A stretch of 64,000 bases of DNA, from assembly GCA_021202075.1 (NCBI GenBank), contig JAJQDT010000060.1:90751-154750 (forward strand), in the 5' to 3' direction. The first letter of the stretch is position 1. Each line of letters begins with the position of its first letter. The DNA is from Lachnospiraceae bacterium (GTDB lineage: Bacteria; Bacillota; Clostridia; Lachnospirales; Lachnospiraceae). This document shows, piece after piece, positions 9,447-17,707 of the stretch. The notes under the pieces are model-generated. The model made no database searches. It saw only the letters and a program-made list of their open reading frames with translations, and was not told the origin of the DNA. The translations under genes and the position numbers were made by a program.

Positions 9447-11527
9447 ATCAGCAATCAGATGAGACCCTGTTTGCGCTTCCGGCTGATCTGGCGTCTGTCT
9501 ATGAAGTGGAATCCTGTCTGAAATACTCAGAATCAAACGGCGTCGGCACGTATCTTCTCCGGGAAAAAGACACGGGAAGCCTGCATCTTTTAAAAACGGC
9601 TGTGCAGCCGGAGGATGCTGCGCAGCTTTTCAATGAGAAAAAAATTCTTAATGCCATTCACACTTCAGAGGATCCCTGGTATCCGTTGCAGTTTCCGACT
9701 GCCGTTTTTCTGAAAAAATATGTGCCTGACGATGAAGTCTTTTTCATTCGCACCTATATAAAGGGGCAGACTCTGGAGGAGCTCTGCGAGACCAATTATG
9801 AGAAGCCGGGGATTCCGCTTATGCAGTCTCTCGACTACCTGATCGCGCTAACCGACATTCTCCGGTATCTGCATTCTCTGACGCCCCCGCTGATTCACCG
9901 CGACATCAAGCCGCAGAATATCATTGTCGATCCGGATGGCGGATGCCATTTTATCGATCTCGGTATTTCCCGCTTTTACCAGCCGGGCAAACGCAATGAT
10001 ACGCTTGTGATGGGAACCCAGCTGACCGCGGCGCCGGAACAGTTCGGATACAAGCAGAGCGATACCCGAAGCGATCTTTATTCGCTTGGGGTTGTGTTTT
10101 TCTATTGTCTGACGGGGGAATATACGCCAAATGACGAGCTTCTGGCTGAATTGACGCCGTCAGTGGCCGCCATCATTCGCCGGGCGACGATGTTTGACCC
10201 GGATCAGCGCTACCAGAGCGCGAACGAGATGCTTGCCGACCTGCTGGCTGTGCGGTTCCCGCATCTCTATGCGGCTCCGTCCATGACCGATGGTGCAGCC
10301 GTCGATCAGGCGCTCTCCTCTGGAATTTCGCCTTTGGCACAAGGGACTGACACCAGGAGCGATTCCGAAACCGCGGAAGACGCGAATAACCATATGGCCA
10401 GTTATTTTTCTCATATCCTGCGGATGGTCGCCGCTGTTTTTGTGATTGTGCTCCTTCTGGCGGCGGGCACTCGAATATACCTCAATGATGATCAGGCGGG
10501 TATTGCGGACAGTACCGATACCGTTTACACCTTCACGGAACCACTGATCGAGGAAGCAGTACGCGCCCAGCTGGGCATTGATGAGGAGGAAGCCGTTACA
10601 GAGGCCGATCTGGAAAAGATCGTGTCGCTTCACATTTTTGGCCTGCAGGTTTATTCCGATGACGATGAGTTCTGGTTTCAGGGCGATTATCCCTACGTCT
10701 ATGACGATGAGATGCGCGAAGCCGGGCTTTATGAGCGAACCGGCACAATCTCTTCCCTGGAGGATATCACGCACATGCCGAACCTGCACACCCTGTGCCT
10801 CTATCGGCAGCAGATCTCCGATCTGTCCGTCCTCGCCGATACGGGGCTGACCATCACGGAGCTTGGAATCGGCTACAATCCGCTGACGGATCTGTCGCCC
10901 CTGGAGGGAAATACCGATATCCGGACTTTGAATCTGGCCGGGCTGGAGATCTCGGATGTCTCCGTGATTTCTACACTAACGAACTTAAGCAGTCTCAACA
11001 TCAGTTCGACCAATATCCGCTCGCTGGCCGGACTGGAGAACTGTACCATCAGGGAGCTGAATATTTATGATCTGGATCTGGCTGACTACTCGCAGATTGT
11101 CTCGCTTGAGAATCTGGGCTCTCTGGAAATCGACCACCTTACAAACGCATTGATCAGCGCCATGAGCGAGACTTCACTGACGACACTCTTCGTCCATTCC
11201 ATGAATGGCCTGTCCATCAGCCAGCTGTCCGCCATCTCCACGCTGGAATCGCTAGGTGTGGTTGTTAGGAACATGGAGGAAGTCTCCCTGGATTCCATCG
11301 AGCTGCCAGCCCTGTGGGAGCTCGACATCAAAAACGCGACGATTACTGATTTCTACGGGCTGTCCTCGCTGGAATCGCTGACTACGCTGAAAATCTACGC
11401 GAGCACCTGCTTAAGCTATGATGGGCTCACCGATATCCCAAATTTGCACATCATCAGCTGCACAGAAGAGCAGGCGCAGGAGATCCGCGCACTGTACCCG
11501 GATGCGGATTTCTACTATGCATACTGA
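9443..11527 (+). CDS. Transmembrane Ser/Thr protein kinase with leucine-rich repeat ectodomain
   Basis: A 694-residue protein. Residues about 20-270 are an Hanks-type kinase: a candidate ATP lysine at about 51 (LLKTAV), catalytic loop HRDIKPQN at 152-159, IDLG at 171-174 in place of the usual DFG, and APEQ at 197-200. The glycine-rich loop is weak. A single membrane helix lies at about 328-346 (MVAAVFVIVLLLAAG). The exterior part (about 350-694) contains leucine-rich repeats of the internalin-like type (NLHTLCLYRQQISDLSVLA, TDLSPLEGNTDIRTLNLAG, SLNISSTNIRSLAGL). It plausibly senses an extracellular ligand and signals inward, with the coupled regulator gene upstream as partner; the ligand is unknown. 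Confidence 0.85.
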   Translation: MNQQSDETLFALPADLASVYEVESCLKYSESNGVGTYLLREKDTGSLHLLKTAVQPEDAAQLFNEKKILNAIHTSEDPWYPLQFPTAVFLKKYVPDDEVFFIRTYIKGQTLEELCETNYEKPGIPLMQSLDYLIALTDILRYLHSLTPPLIHRDIKPQNIIVDPDGGCHFIDLGISRFYQPGKRNDTLVMGTQLTAAPEQFGYKQSDTRSDLYSLGVVFFYCLTGEYTPNDELLAELTPSVAAIIRRATMFDPDQRYQSANEMLADLLAVRFPHLYAAPSMTDGAAVDQALSSGISPLAQGTDTRSDSETAEDANNHMASYFSHILRMVAAVFVIVLLLAAGTRIYLNDDQAGIADSTDTVYTFTEPLIEEAVRAQLGIDEEEAVTEADLEKIVSLHIFGLQVYSDDDEFWFQGDYPYVYDDEMREAGLYERTGTISSLEDITHMPNLHTLCLYRQQISDLSVLADTGLTITELGIGYNPLTDLSPLEGNTDIRTLNLAGLEISDVSVISTLTNLSSLNISSTNIRSLAGLENCTIRELNIYDLDLADYSQIVSLENLGSLEIDHLTNALISAMSETSLTTLFVHSMNGLSISQLSAISTLESLGVVVRNMEEVSLDSIELPALWELDIKNATITDFYGLSSLESLTTLKIYASTCLSYDGLTDIPNLHIISCTEEQAQEIRALYPDADFYYAY

Positions 11528-11627
11528 GTTTTCTTTCTTTTAAAAACAATATGTAATAAAACAACGAAGCTGCTAACTATCCGAGATGAAACAGGCTGCA
11601 CAGTTCCATCCTGCAGCGAAAACGCAA

Positions 11628-11663
11628 AAGCAGGAAATGGTTCTACACCATTTCCTGCTTTTT
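11628..11663. terminator. Bidirectional terminator between convergent genes
   Basis: A 13-bp perfect stem, AAGCAGGAAATGG (11628-11640) with CCATTTCCTGCTT (11648-11660), loop TTCTACA, then TTT. It serves the kinase gene on the plus strand. It also overlaps the last codons and TAG stop (11643-11645) of the convergent ASKHA gene, so that gene's 3' end is encoded inside the hairpin. Confidence 0.8.
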
Positions 11664-13571
11664 AAGGTGTGCATCACAACTGTATCGTTCTACCTGATGC
11701 TGCTGTCTTTTTTTAATCATCAGCCGTTTCTTCACGGACGGATAGCGCTCCAGATCCGTATGCGGAAGCGCGGAAGCGGCCGTCATTTTCTCCAGAAAAT
11801 CCTCTACCGCGCCAAACTGCACATACGTCATCAGATCCAGGATTCCGGGCAGTTCCTCTGCAATCTCCCGGTCAAGCAGGAGCATCCGCGCACCTGCAAT
11901 GGAAGTATTTCCCTCGGCGTGAATTTTTTCCGGATTCACATCCGGATACATTCCGATGTTTACTGCGGACGTTTTGTCGACATGGGAGCCGAACGCGCCC
12001 GCCATGTAAAAATCACTCACCTCATCCAGGCTCATTCCGGTCTCGGACAGCAGATATTCCATCATCGTGTATGCGGCCGCCTTTGTGCGGATGAATTCAT
12101 GGATATCGCTCTGATAGAAATAAATTCCCGGCGCGTAGCAAAACGCGTATTCGCCTTCCCCTTCCATCCTCCTGGTGTCATCTGTTTTATCCACATAAGA
12201 TTCCTGCTGTGCACAGCCAAAATCAGAAGATGCGCCACTGTTCAAATCTGCATTTCCCGAATCCGATGATTCCTTTTCGTCCTCTTCACACTTTCTCCAG
12301 ACCACCGCGTCCGACTTCTCCGGTACCAGCTTCCCGCGCAGGTCGAGGATTCCATGCAGGAACAATTCCGAAATCAGGTCAATAATACCGGAGCCGCAGA
12401 TACCCTTCGCCGCACCGCCGCCGATGACATCACACACCAGCTGATAACAGGTCTCAGCCTGCCCGTGCGACCGAATGTTCACAATTAATTCGTCCTCATC
12501 GCCGTACAGCGCTTTCCGTCCCCGGTCGCATTTCACCAGCTTTATATGCTGCACCGCGCCTTCCGCCGCGCGCATGCCGGTCTTCACGACGCCGCCCTCC
12601 AGCGCCGGACCCGCCGCACCGGCGCCGCAGAGCAGAAACTCCTTATTGCCAACAACAAGCTCGCCGTTTGTCCCCACGTCGAAAAACAGCGAGATCGACT
12701 CCCTGCGGTGCATGCCGATCGCCACCATCCCGCTGATAATATCGCCGCCGAGGTAATTCGCTTTTCCCGGATAGCAGTAAACATAACCCGGAAGCGGAAT
12801 ATCCAGCCTGTCGGCCTTCAGAAACCCCGGCTGGTCCGCCGACACCGCATAAGGAGAGGAGAAGACGCAGAACGCATCCAGCCCGAATAGAAAATGCGTC
12901 ATCGTGGTATTGCCCGCCACGACCATGGAAATGCACTGTCCAGCCCCTGATGCGAAGCCAGTGTCGGTCTTTGTACCCGTCCCTGTAGATAAGCCAGCGT
13001 TCGAATGCATATCTGTCCGGATCGGGATCCCCGTCTTCTGCTCCAGCGTCTCCATCAGCTCCACAATGGTATCGATCGTCGCCCGCCGAATCTCTTCCAG
13101 ACGCTCCGGGTTGTCCTTGCTGTAAAAAATCCGGGTTAGGATATCTTCGCCAAAGGCGATCTGTCGGTTGTACGCGCTCTCCTGTGCAATCACCGTTCCG
13201 CGATTGCAGTCAACCAGCTGCATCACAATCGTGGTACTTCCAAGATCCACCGCCAGGCCATAATGAGCCTCACTGGTATCGCCCGCCTCCAAAGCTGTGA
13301 TCTCCCATCGGCGTCCATCCCAGGCGAGTGAGGCCATCAGCTTCCAGTCCGCCTCCTCACAGAGCGGATGTAGGGTACGCATGATGGATAAAGGCATTTT
13401 TACATTCAAAGAATCGCCTGACGATGTCTGACTCCTGACATCCCCGGGCGAAAAATCGGCATCAAAAGCGGCCTCGATTGCATCCAGAACGCGCCTCTGG
13501 GCGGAGCGGTTATCCTCCTCCGTCGGCGGCGTCAGTTCCAGGTAGATTTTCTTTGTAATTCCCTGGGTCAT
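11643..13571 (-). CDS. ASKHA-fold ATPase, corrinoid-activation (RACo/DUF4445) family, no ferredoxin domain
   Basis: A 642-residue protein from ATG 13571, which has GGAGGG 6 bases upstream; the longer frame to 13628 lacks this. Residues 104-130 (GLAVDLGSTTIVMQLVD) and the later FFDVGTNGELVVG and CGAGAAGPALEGG segments are the phosphate and adenosine motifs of the ASKHA superfamily, in the order of RACo/RamA-type proteins that reactivate corrinoid proteins with ATP. Those enzymes normally carry an N-terminal [2Fe-2S] domain. Here the first 100 residues have a single Cys and cannot bind such a cluster. An acidic low-complexity insert occurs near residues 430-480. No corrinoid methyltransferase is nearby. 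The role is uncertain. Confidence 0.75.
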   Translation of the reverse strand: MTQGITKKIYLELTPPTEEDNRSAQRRVLDAIEAAFDADFSPGDVRSQTSSGDSLNVKMPLSIMRTLHPLCEEADWKLMASLAWDGRRWEITALEAGDTSEAHYGLAVDLGSTTIVMQLVDCNRGTVIAQESAYNRQIAFGEDILTRIFYSKDNPERLEEIRRATIDTIVELMETLEQKTGIPIRTDMHSNAGLSTGTGTKTDTGFASGAGQCISMVVAGNTTMTHFLFGLDAFCVFSSPYAVSADQPGFLKADRLDIPLPGYVYCYPGKANYLGGDIISGMVAIGMHRRESISLFFDVGTNGELVVGNKEFLLCGAGAAGPALEGGVVKTGMRAAEGAVQHIKLVKCDRGRKALYGDEDELIVNIRSHGQAETCYQLVCDVIGGGAAKGICGSGIIDLISELFLHGILDLRGKLVPEKSDAVVWRKCEEDEKESSDSGNADLNSGASSDFGCAQQESYVDKTDDTRRMEGEGEYAFCYAPGIYFYQSDIHEFIRTKAAAYTMMEYLLSETGMSLDEVSDFYMAGAFGSHVDKTSAVNIGMYPDVNPEKIHAEGNTSIAGARMLLLDREIAEELPGILDLMTYVQFGAVEDFLEKMTAASALPHTDLERYPSVKKRLMIKKRQQHQVERYSCDAHLKKQEMV

Positions 13572-13644
13572 AGGCTGCCCTCCAGCTTTACAATTTTTAC
13601 TCAATAACATAGCCAGGTGCATGAACAATACTCAAATTCTTCCC

Positions 13645-13947
13645 TCACTCATAATGTGTCCACATTCTAAGTACTCTGACGATACCCCTATATTCGATTC
13701 CCTGCGGATCCGTCCATCCTTCCGTATTTTCAAGAACTTCATATACAAATCTATGCTGCAAATTGATACGCCTTGAATAATTCCCCGCCAGATTTCCCAG
13801 CAGTTTTTCATACGGCGGAGGATTCTGAAACGGATCCTCCGAAACAATCCGGATCAATTCTCTGGCTTTTTCCTCCAGCCCGGCACTTTTCAACCGCTTT
13901 TTATCCTTTTCTGCCTGCTTTGAAAAACGAACCTGATAGTTTACCAT
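13645..13947 (-). CDS. yoeB: YoeB/Txe-type toxin (mRNA interferase)
   Basis: A 100-residue protein of the RelE/YoeB fold. SEDPFQNPPPYEKLLGNLAG, NYSRRINLQHRFVYEV and the C-terminal RMWTHYE follow the Txe/YoeB pattern, in which a Glu, Arg and C-terminal His-Tyr act in ribosome-dependent mRNA cleavage. It is slightly longer than YoeB (84) because of an insert (TEGWTDPQGIEYRG). Its start overlaps the antitoxin gene by 7 bases, the normal order for this module. The product is toxic only when the antitoxin decays; this is family knowledge. Confidence 0.88.
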   Translation of the reverse strand: MVNYQVRFSKQAEKDKKRLKSAGLEEKARELIRIVSEDPFQNPPPYEKLLGNLAGNYSRRINLQHRFVYEVLENTEGWTDPQGIEYRGIVRVLRMWTHYE

Positions 13948-14195
13948 TCTTCATCCTCTTCATAAACAGCCGAGTCCGCAATCGCTTCCTTTTTCGCCTT
14001 CTGGACACTCTCAGTAAAACCCGGAACCGAATTCAGATAAAGAGTTTCCTGTATCGCGTTCCAGTCATCCTCAGAAAGCAGCACAGCATTCCTGCCTCTG
14101 CTGTTCGTAATTGTTACAGGTGTACTATTCGTATTCACATCAGCAATTATCTGATACAAATTTTTCCGCGCAGTAGTCGCATTTATAGCAGTCAT
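13941..14195 (-). CDS. yefM: Phd/YefM-type antitoxin
   Basis: An 84-residue protein. The N-terminal half (MTAINATTARKNLYQIIADV, NSRGRNAVLLSEDDWNAIQETLYL) is the DNA-binding Phd/YefM domain. The acidic tail (AVYEEDEEW) is the usual toxin-neutralising part. AAGGAGG lies 7 bases before the ATG. The gene is preceded by a strong promoter with a palindrome in its spacer, consistent with autorepression by the YefM-YoeB complex. Confidence 0.9.
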   Translation of the reverse strand: MTAINATTARKNLYQIIADVNTNSTPVTITNSRGRNAVLLSEDDWNAIQETLYLNSVPGFTESVQKAKKEAIADSAVYEEDEEW

Positions 14196-14244
14196 AGCGT
14201 TTCCTCCTTCACAAATTTAATCTTTATCAGCATTTTCTACTTAC

Positions 14245-14273
14245 AATATAACGTACATGATTGCGTACGTCAA
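14245..14273 (-). promoter_or_regulatory. Promoter and operator of the yefM-yoeB pair
   Basis: Reading the minus strand: -35 TTGACG (14273-14268), 17-base spacer, -10 TATATT (14250-14245). The inverted repeat ACGTAC...GTACGT (14251-14256 and 14265-14270) fills the spacer. It is placed so that a bound repressor would block RNA polymerase. YefM operators in other bacteria carry TGTACA-like half-sites, which these resemble. Confidence 0.75.
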
Positions 14274-14299
14274 TATCTATTTTTTGTTTTGTATGTGAC

Positions 14300-14367
14300 A
14301 GCAGCCCGTATCGTAAGAACCTGTGCATAATACGCAGAATGCACATGGAATTACGATACGGGCTGCT
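14300..14367. repeat. 68-nt near-perfect palindrome
   Basis: Outer arms AGCAGCCCGTATCGTAA (14300-14316) and TTACGATACGGGCTGCT (14351-14367) are perfectly complementary. Inside is a second pair, TGTGCA and TGCACA. It lies between the MFS gene stop (14415) and the toxin-antitoxin promoter. No U-tract follows on either strand, so it is not a standard intrinsic terminator. It could be an mRNA 3' stabiliser or a cruciform site. Confidence 0.75.
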
Positions 14368-14414
14368 TGCATCGTTTATGGGTTCATTACCCTTTGTCTG
14401 AAGCTAAGGTCGAC

Positions 14415-15596
14415 CTATTTCAAATCCATCCTTCTCTCCAACACTAATCCGACCAGCAGCATAACCGGAAAAATGATTCCTGCGAGAATGCCAAGATTCA
14501 GCTGCTCGCCGAACCGGTTCGCCATCGTTCCCACAAAGGTCGGACCGCTGCTGCAGCCTACATCACCGGCCAGGGCAAACAGGGCGAACATCGCCGTGCC
14601 GCCCTTTGGGATACCACGGGTCCCGAGGCTGAAGGTGCCGGGCCAGAGGATGCCGACAGAGAGGCCGCAGAGCGCACAGCCGAGGAAACCGAGAACCGGC
14701 AGGGATGACAACCCGATGATCAGGTAGCTGCAAAGGCAGAGCAGACCGCTCGCCCACATGAATTTCCTGAGATCGATTTTTTCGCCGAATTTTCCGTAAA
14801 ACAGCCGGGCGCTGCCCATCGTCACCGCGAAGAGGAGCGGACCGGCGAGGTCGCCGACGGTCTTTGACACGTGCAGGCCGCTCTCCGCATAGGCGCTCGC
14901 CCACTGGCTCACTGCCTGCTCGCATGCCCCCGCACAGGCCATCAGCAACATAAAAATCCAGAACGAGCCCATCGACGCCAGCTCGCGGATGCTTAACCCG
15001 TTCTCTCCTTCTTCGAGCAGCGAACCGATCGGCACCTTTGCGAAAAACAGAGCGTTCAGGATGGGCACAATGGCCCAGATAACTGCCATGGTTTTCCAGT
15101 TCCGGATGCCAAATACCGCAAAAAAGAGGCTGGAGAGCAGCACGACGCCGACATGCCCCCAACAGTAAAAGGAATGCAGCAGGCTCATCGCCTTTGCCTT
15201 CTCATCACCCGGACAGGCCTCCATAATCGGGCTGACCAGCACTTCCAAAAGTCCTCCACCCAGCGCATAGACCACCACAGCCGCGCACAGTCCTGCATAT
15301 GCGTTCGGAAACAGATCCGGCAGAATCGTCAGCAAGATCAGACCGGCCGCGGAAAACACATGCGCACCGACAATGCAGGGACGGTAACCGATTTTGTCCG
15401 CGAACTTTGCGGAAAGCAGATCGACCAGCAGCTGAATACCAAAATTCAGTCCGGTCAGAAGCGCAATTTTGTCCAGTGTAATCCCATACTGCGACTGAAA
15501 GGTCAGAAACAGAAGCGGCGCGAAATTATTGATAATCGCCTGCACAACATAACCGATGAAACAGGCGTAGACGGTATGTTTGTATTGAAATTTCAT
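14415..15596 (-). CDS. MFS transporter (FucP/sugar-like family)
   Basis: A 393-residue membrane protein with about 12 hydrophobic segments. The first half contains LSAKFADKIGYRPCIVGAHV, the MFS loop-2/3 signature form (DRxGRR-like). The second half repeats the layout (ARLFYGKFGEKIDLRKFM). The overall pattern, with GGGLLEVLVSPIMEACPG and HSFYCWGHVG, is like the FucP-type sugar/proton symporters, but the substrate cannot be read. It stands alone between the toxin-antitoxin pair and the SUF operon; AGGGATACT upstream is a modest ribosome site. Confidence 0.75.
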   Translation of the reverse strand: MKFQYKHTVYACFIGYVVQAIINNFAPLLFLTFQSQYGITLDKIALLTGLNFGIQLLVDLLSAKFADKIGYRPCIVGAHVFSAAGLILLTILPDLFPNAYAGLCAAVVVYALGGGLLEVLVSPIMEACPGDEKAKAMSLLHSFYCWGHVGVVLLSSLFFAVFGIRNWKTMAVIWAIVPILNALFFAKVPIGSLLEEGENGLSIRELASMGSFWIFMLLMACAGACEQAVSQWASAYAESGLHVSKTVGDLAGPLLFAVTMGSARLFYGKFGEKIDLRKFMWASGLLCLCSYLIIGLSSLPVLGFLGCALCGLSVGILWPGTFSLGTRGIPKGGTAMFALFALAGDVGCSSGPTFVGTMANRFGEQLNLGILAGIIFPVMLLVGLVLERRMDLK

Positions 15597-15840
15597 AGTA
15601 TCCCTGCGGATTCCTTTCTTTTTCGTACTCCCTGTCCCGGATAAACCGGAACCAAACCTTTGTCAAAAAGCACAGAAAACCATTTTGAATCGTCTAAAGA
15701 AAAACGCCCCGAAGGACGTTTTTTATCTGGTTTTTCTGATATCGCATAAATCATTTTTACGATTCGATCCAGAATCGCTGTGTGCAGTTCCATAGTCTGC
15801 CATGAGGCGCACAACCGTTTAGAGCGGTTGCAAATTCATT
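15597..15840. other. Intergenic region downstream of the SUF operon
   Basis: No gene is called; a 73-codon minus ORF here (15593-15814) lacks similarity and overlaps the terminator. Besides the terminator at 15703, a short hairpin CAACCG (15812-15817)/CGGTTG (15825-15830) lies just after sufU and has no U-tract. Confidence 0.4.
15703..15726. terminator. Intrinsic terminator after the SUF operon
   Basis: AACGCCC (15703-15709), tetraloop CGAA, GGACGTT (15714-15720), then TTTT on the plus strand. On the minus strand the same stem (one G-T pair, TTCG loop) ends in GTTTTT. It lies about 120 bases beyond sufU and can end that operon. Confidence 0.7.
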
Positions 15841-16275
15841 TTATTCCTCTGCCTCATCCGCCAGCAGCTCGTTCATGGTTCGCCAGCCGAGCATCGCGCA
15901 TTTCACCCGCGCGGGCATATGGGAGATGTCCTGAAGCGCTCCGGCCTCTTCGAGCTCCTCGACCTCATCCTCCGAGACCTCCCCATGGATCATCCGCTTG
16001 AAAATGTCCGCGAGGCGCTTTGCTTCTTCCGTCGATTTTCCGATAATCAGATCAAGCATCATGTCAGCGGAGGCCTGCGAGATCGCACAGCCGTCCCCGA
16101 CAAAGGAGCCATCCGTTATGATATCATTCTCCACCTTCAGATGGAGGAAAATATCGTCGCCGCAGCTCGGATTTACACCCTCCAGCACCAGATTCGCGCC
16201 ATCCAGCTCGTGCTTGTGGCCGGGGTGCTGGTTGTGGTCGATCAATATCTCATTGTAAAAGGTTCTACTCTCCAT
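15841..16275 (-). CDS. sufU: SufU zinc-dependent sulfur-transfer protein
   Basis: A 144-residue IscU-fold protein. Cys38 with Asp40 (NPSCGDD), Cys63 (GDGCAISQAS) and Cys126 (RVKCAMLGW) are the SufU metal ligands. The 18-20 residue insert between the second and third motifs (EVSEDEVEELEEAGALQD) separates SufU from true IscU scaffolds. In Firmicutes SufU takes sulfur from SufS for delivery to SufB. Its start overlaps the sufS end by 11 bases. It is the last gene of the operon. Confidence 0.93.
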   Translation of the reverse strand: MESRTFYNEILIDHNQHPGHKHELDGANLVLEGVNPSCGDDIFLHLKVENDIITDGSFVGDGCAISQASADMMLDLIIGKSTEEAKRLADIFKRMIHGEVSEDEVEELEEAGALQDISHMPARVKCAMLGWRTMNELLADEAEE

Positions 16276-17503
16276 ATCCCATTTCCCTCCTTACCTGCCC
16301 CAGGGCGTCTGTAAATCGGATGACTTCCTCTTCCGTATTATAAAACATCAGGCTGGCGCGCGTCGTCGAGCCGACGTGCAGCTGCTGCATCAGCGGCTGT
16401 GCGCAGTGATGTCCCGCCCGCACCGCGATTTTCGAAGCGCTCAGGATTTCCGAGACATCGTGCGGATGAACGCCGTCCACTGTAAAAGTAAGGATGCCGT
16501 GGTGCTCATCCGGGTTCCCACTGCCCAGAATATGAACGCCGGGGATTGCTTGCATCCGGGAATAAGCCAGCGCCGTCAGCGCCCGCTCTCTCTCCTCAAT
16601 CCAGTCCAGCCCGAGCCGCTGCATATAGCGAATCGCCTCCGCAAGCCCGACAGCTCCGCCCGCGTTCACCGTTCCCGCCTCGAATTTGTGCGGCAGCTCC
16701 GCATAAATGATCCGGTCGTGGGTCACCGACTCAATCATCTCTCCTCCGCTTAAGAATGGCGGCATCTTGCTCAGCCATTTCTTCTTGCCGTACAGAACGC
16801 CGATTCCATCCGGCGCAAGCATTTTATGTCCGGAAAATGCCAGAAAATCCACATCCAGATCCTGCACATCCACGCTCATATGCGGCACACTCTGCGCGCC
16901 ATCCGCCACAAAAACGATGCCGCGCTCATGACAGACTTTTGCAAACCGGCGGATGTCATTTTCCCGGCCAAATACATTGGAGACCTGTGTCATCGCGACC
17001 AGCTTTGTCCGTGCGTTAAGCACCGACAGCAGCCCTTCCTCTGTAAAGCTGCCGTCCCCGCCGCACTCCAGATAAACCACCTTCGCGCCGGCCCGATCCG
17101 CCGCCTGCCGCCAGGGAAGCATATTGCTGTGGTGCTCCGCGATGCTCACCACAATCTCATCGCCCGGCTCCAGTAATATACTGCCGAGGCTGTACGCCAC
17201 CAGATTTAAGCTCTCCGACGCGTTCCGGGTAAAGATAATTTCCTCCGTGCTTTTCGCGTGAATAAACTCTTTCACCGTCCGGCGGGCGTCCTCATACGCT
17301 TCCGTCGCCGCCTCGCTCAGCGGGTACAGGCCGCGGAACGGGTTGGCATTCTTCGTCTCATAGAAATCCCGCACGGCGTCCAGCACCGCCTTCGGCTTCT
17401 GAGAGGTCGCCGCATTGTCCAGATATGCGTAATCCGTATTTTGAAGGAGCGGAAAATCCCGGCGGATTTCATCGATCTTCCATTGGTTGCTATTCTCTGT
17501 CAT
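16265..17503 (-). CDS. sufS: SufS-type group II cysteine desulfurase
   Basis: A 412-residue PLP enzyme that removes sulfur from cysteine as an enzyme-bound persulfide. YLDNAATSQKP at the N-terminus, PLP lysine Lys227 (SGHKMLAPDG) and active Cys367 (VRAGHHCAQP) are all present. The start at 17503 (MTENSNQWKI) gives normal SufS length and has AAAGGAA upstream; a frame extension to 17689 adds 62 residues not seen in the family. It is followed by sufU, its sulfur acceptor. The 204 bases up to sufD hold no other gene that I can support. Confidence 0.94.
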   Translation of the reverse strand: MTENSNQWKIDEIRRDFPLLQNTDYAYLDNAATSQKPKAVLDAVRDFYETKNANPFRGLYPLSEAATEAYEDARRTVKEFIHAKSTEEIIFTRNASESLNLVAYSLGSILLEPGDEIVVSIAEHHSNMLPWRQAADRAGAKVVYLECGGDGSFTEEGLLSVLNARTKLVAMTQVSNVFGRENDIRRFAKVCHERGIVFVADGAQSVPHMSVDVQDLDVDFLAFSGHKMLAPDGIGVLYGKKKWLSKMPPFLSGGEMIESVTHDRIIYAELPHKFEAGTVNAGGAVGLAEAIRYMQRLGLDWIEERERALTALAYSRMQAIPGVHILGSGNPDEHHGILTFTVDGVHPHDVSEILSASKIAVRAGHHCAQPLMQQLHVGSTTRASLMFYNTEEEVIRFTDALGQVRREMGYGE

Positions 17504-17707
17504 ACTTCGTGGTTCCTTTCTTTCTACAAACGAACCTGTCATCTCATGCTGCATTCCCAATTTCCATATTCTGTCAAGGGCCGCTTCACCATGTTTCTTT
17601 TTACGTACACTGCTATCAGGGTGTTGGTTCACCATATTTCTCACTTGCGCGAAAATATTCGCCCAATCAGGCGCCTGTTCCTCAATCATCCAATTGCAGA
17701 CATCAAC

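Noticed and set aside
15593-15814. 73-codon minus ORF between sufU and the MFS gene
   Set aside because: It overlaps the SUF terminator, has no family pattern and no clear ribosome site.
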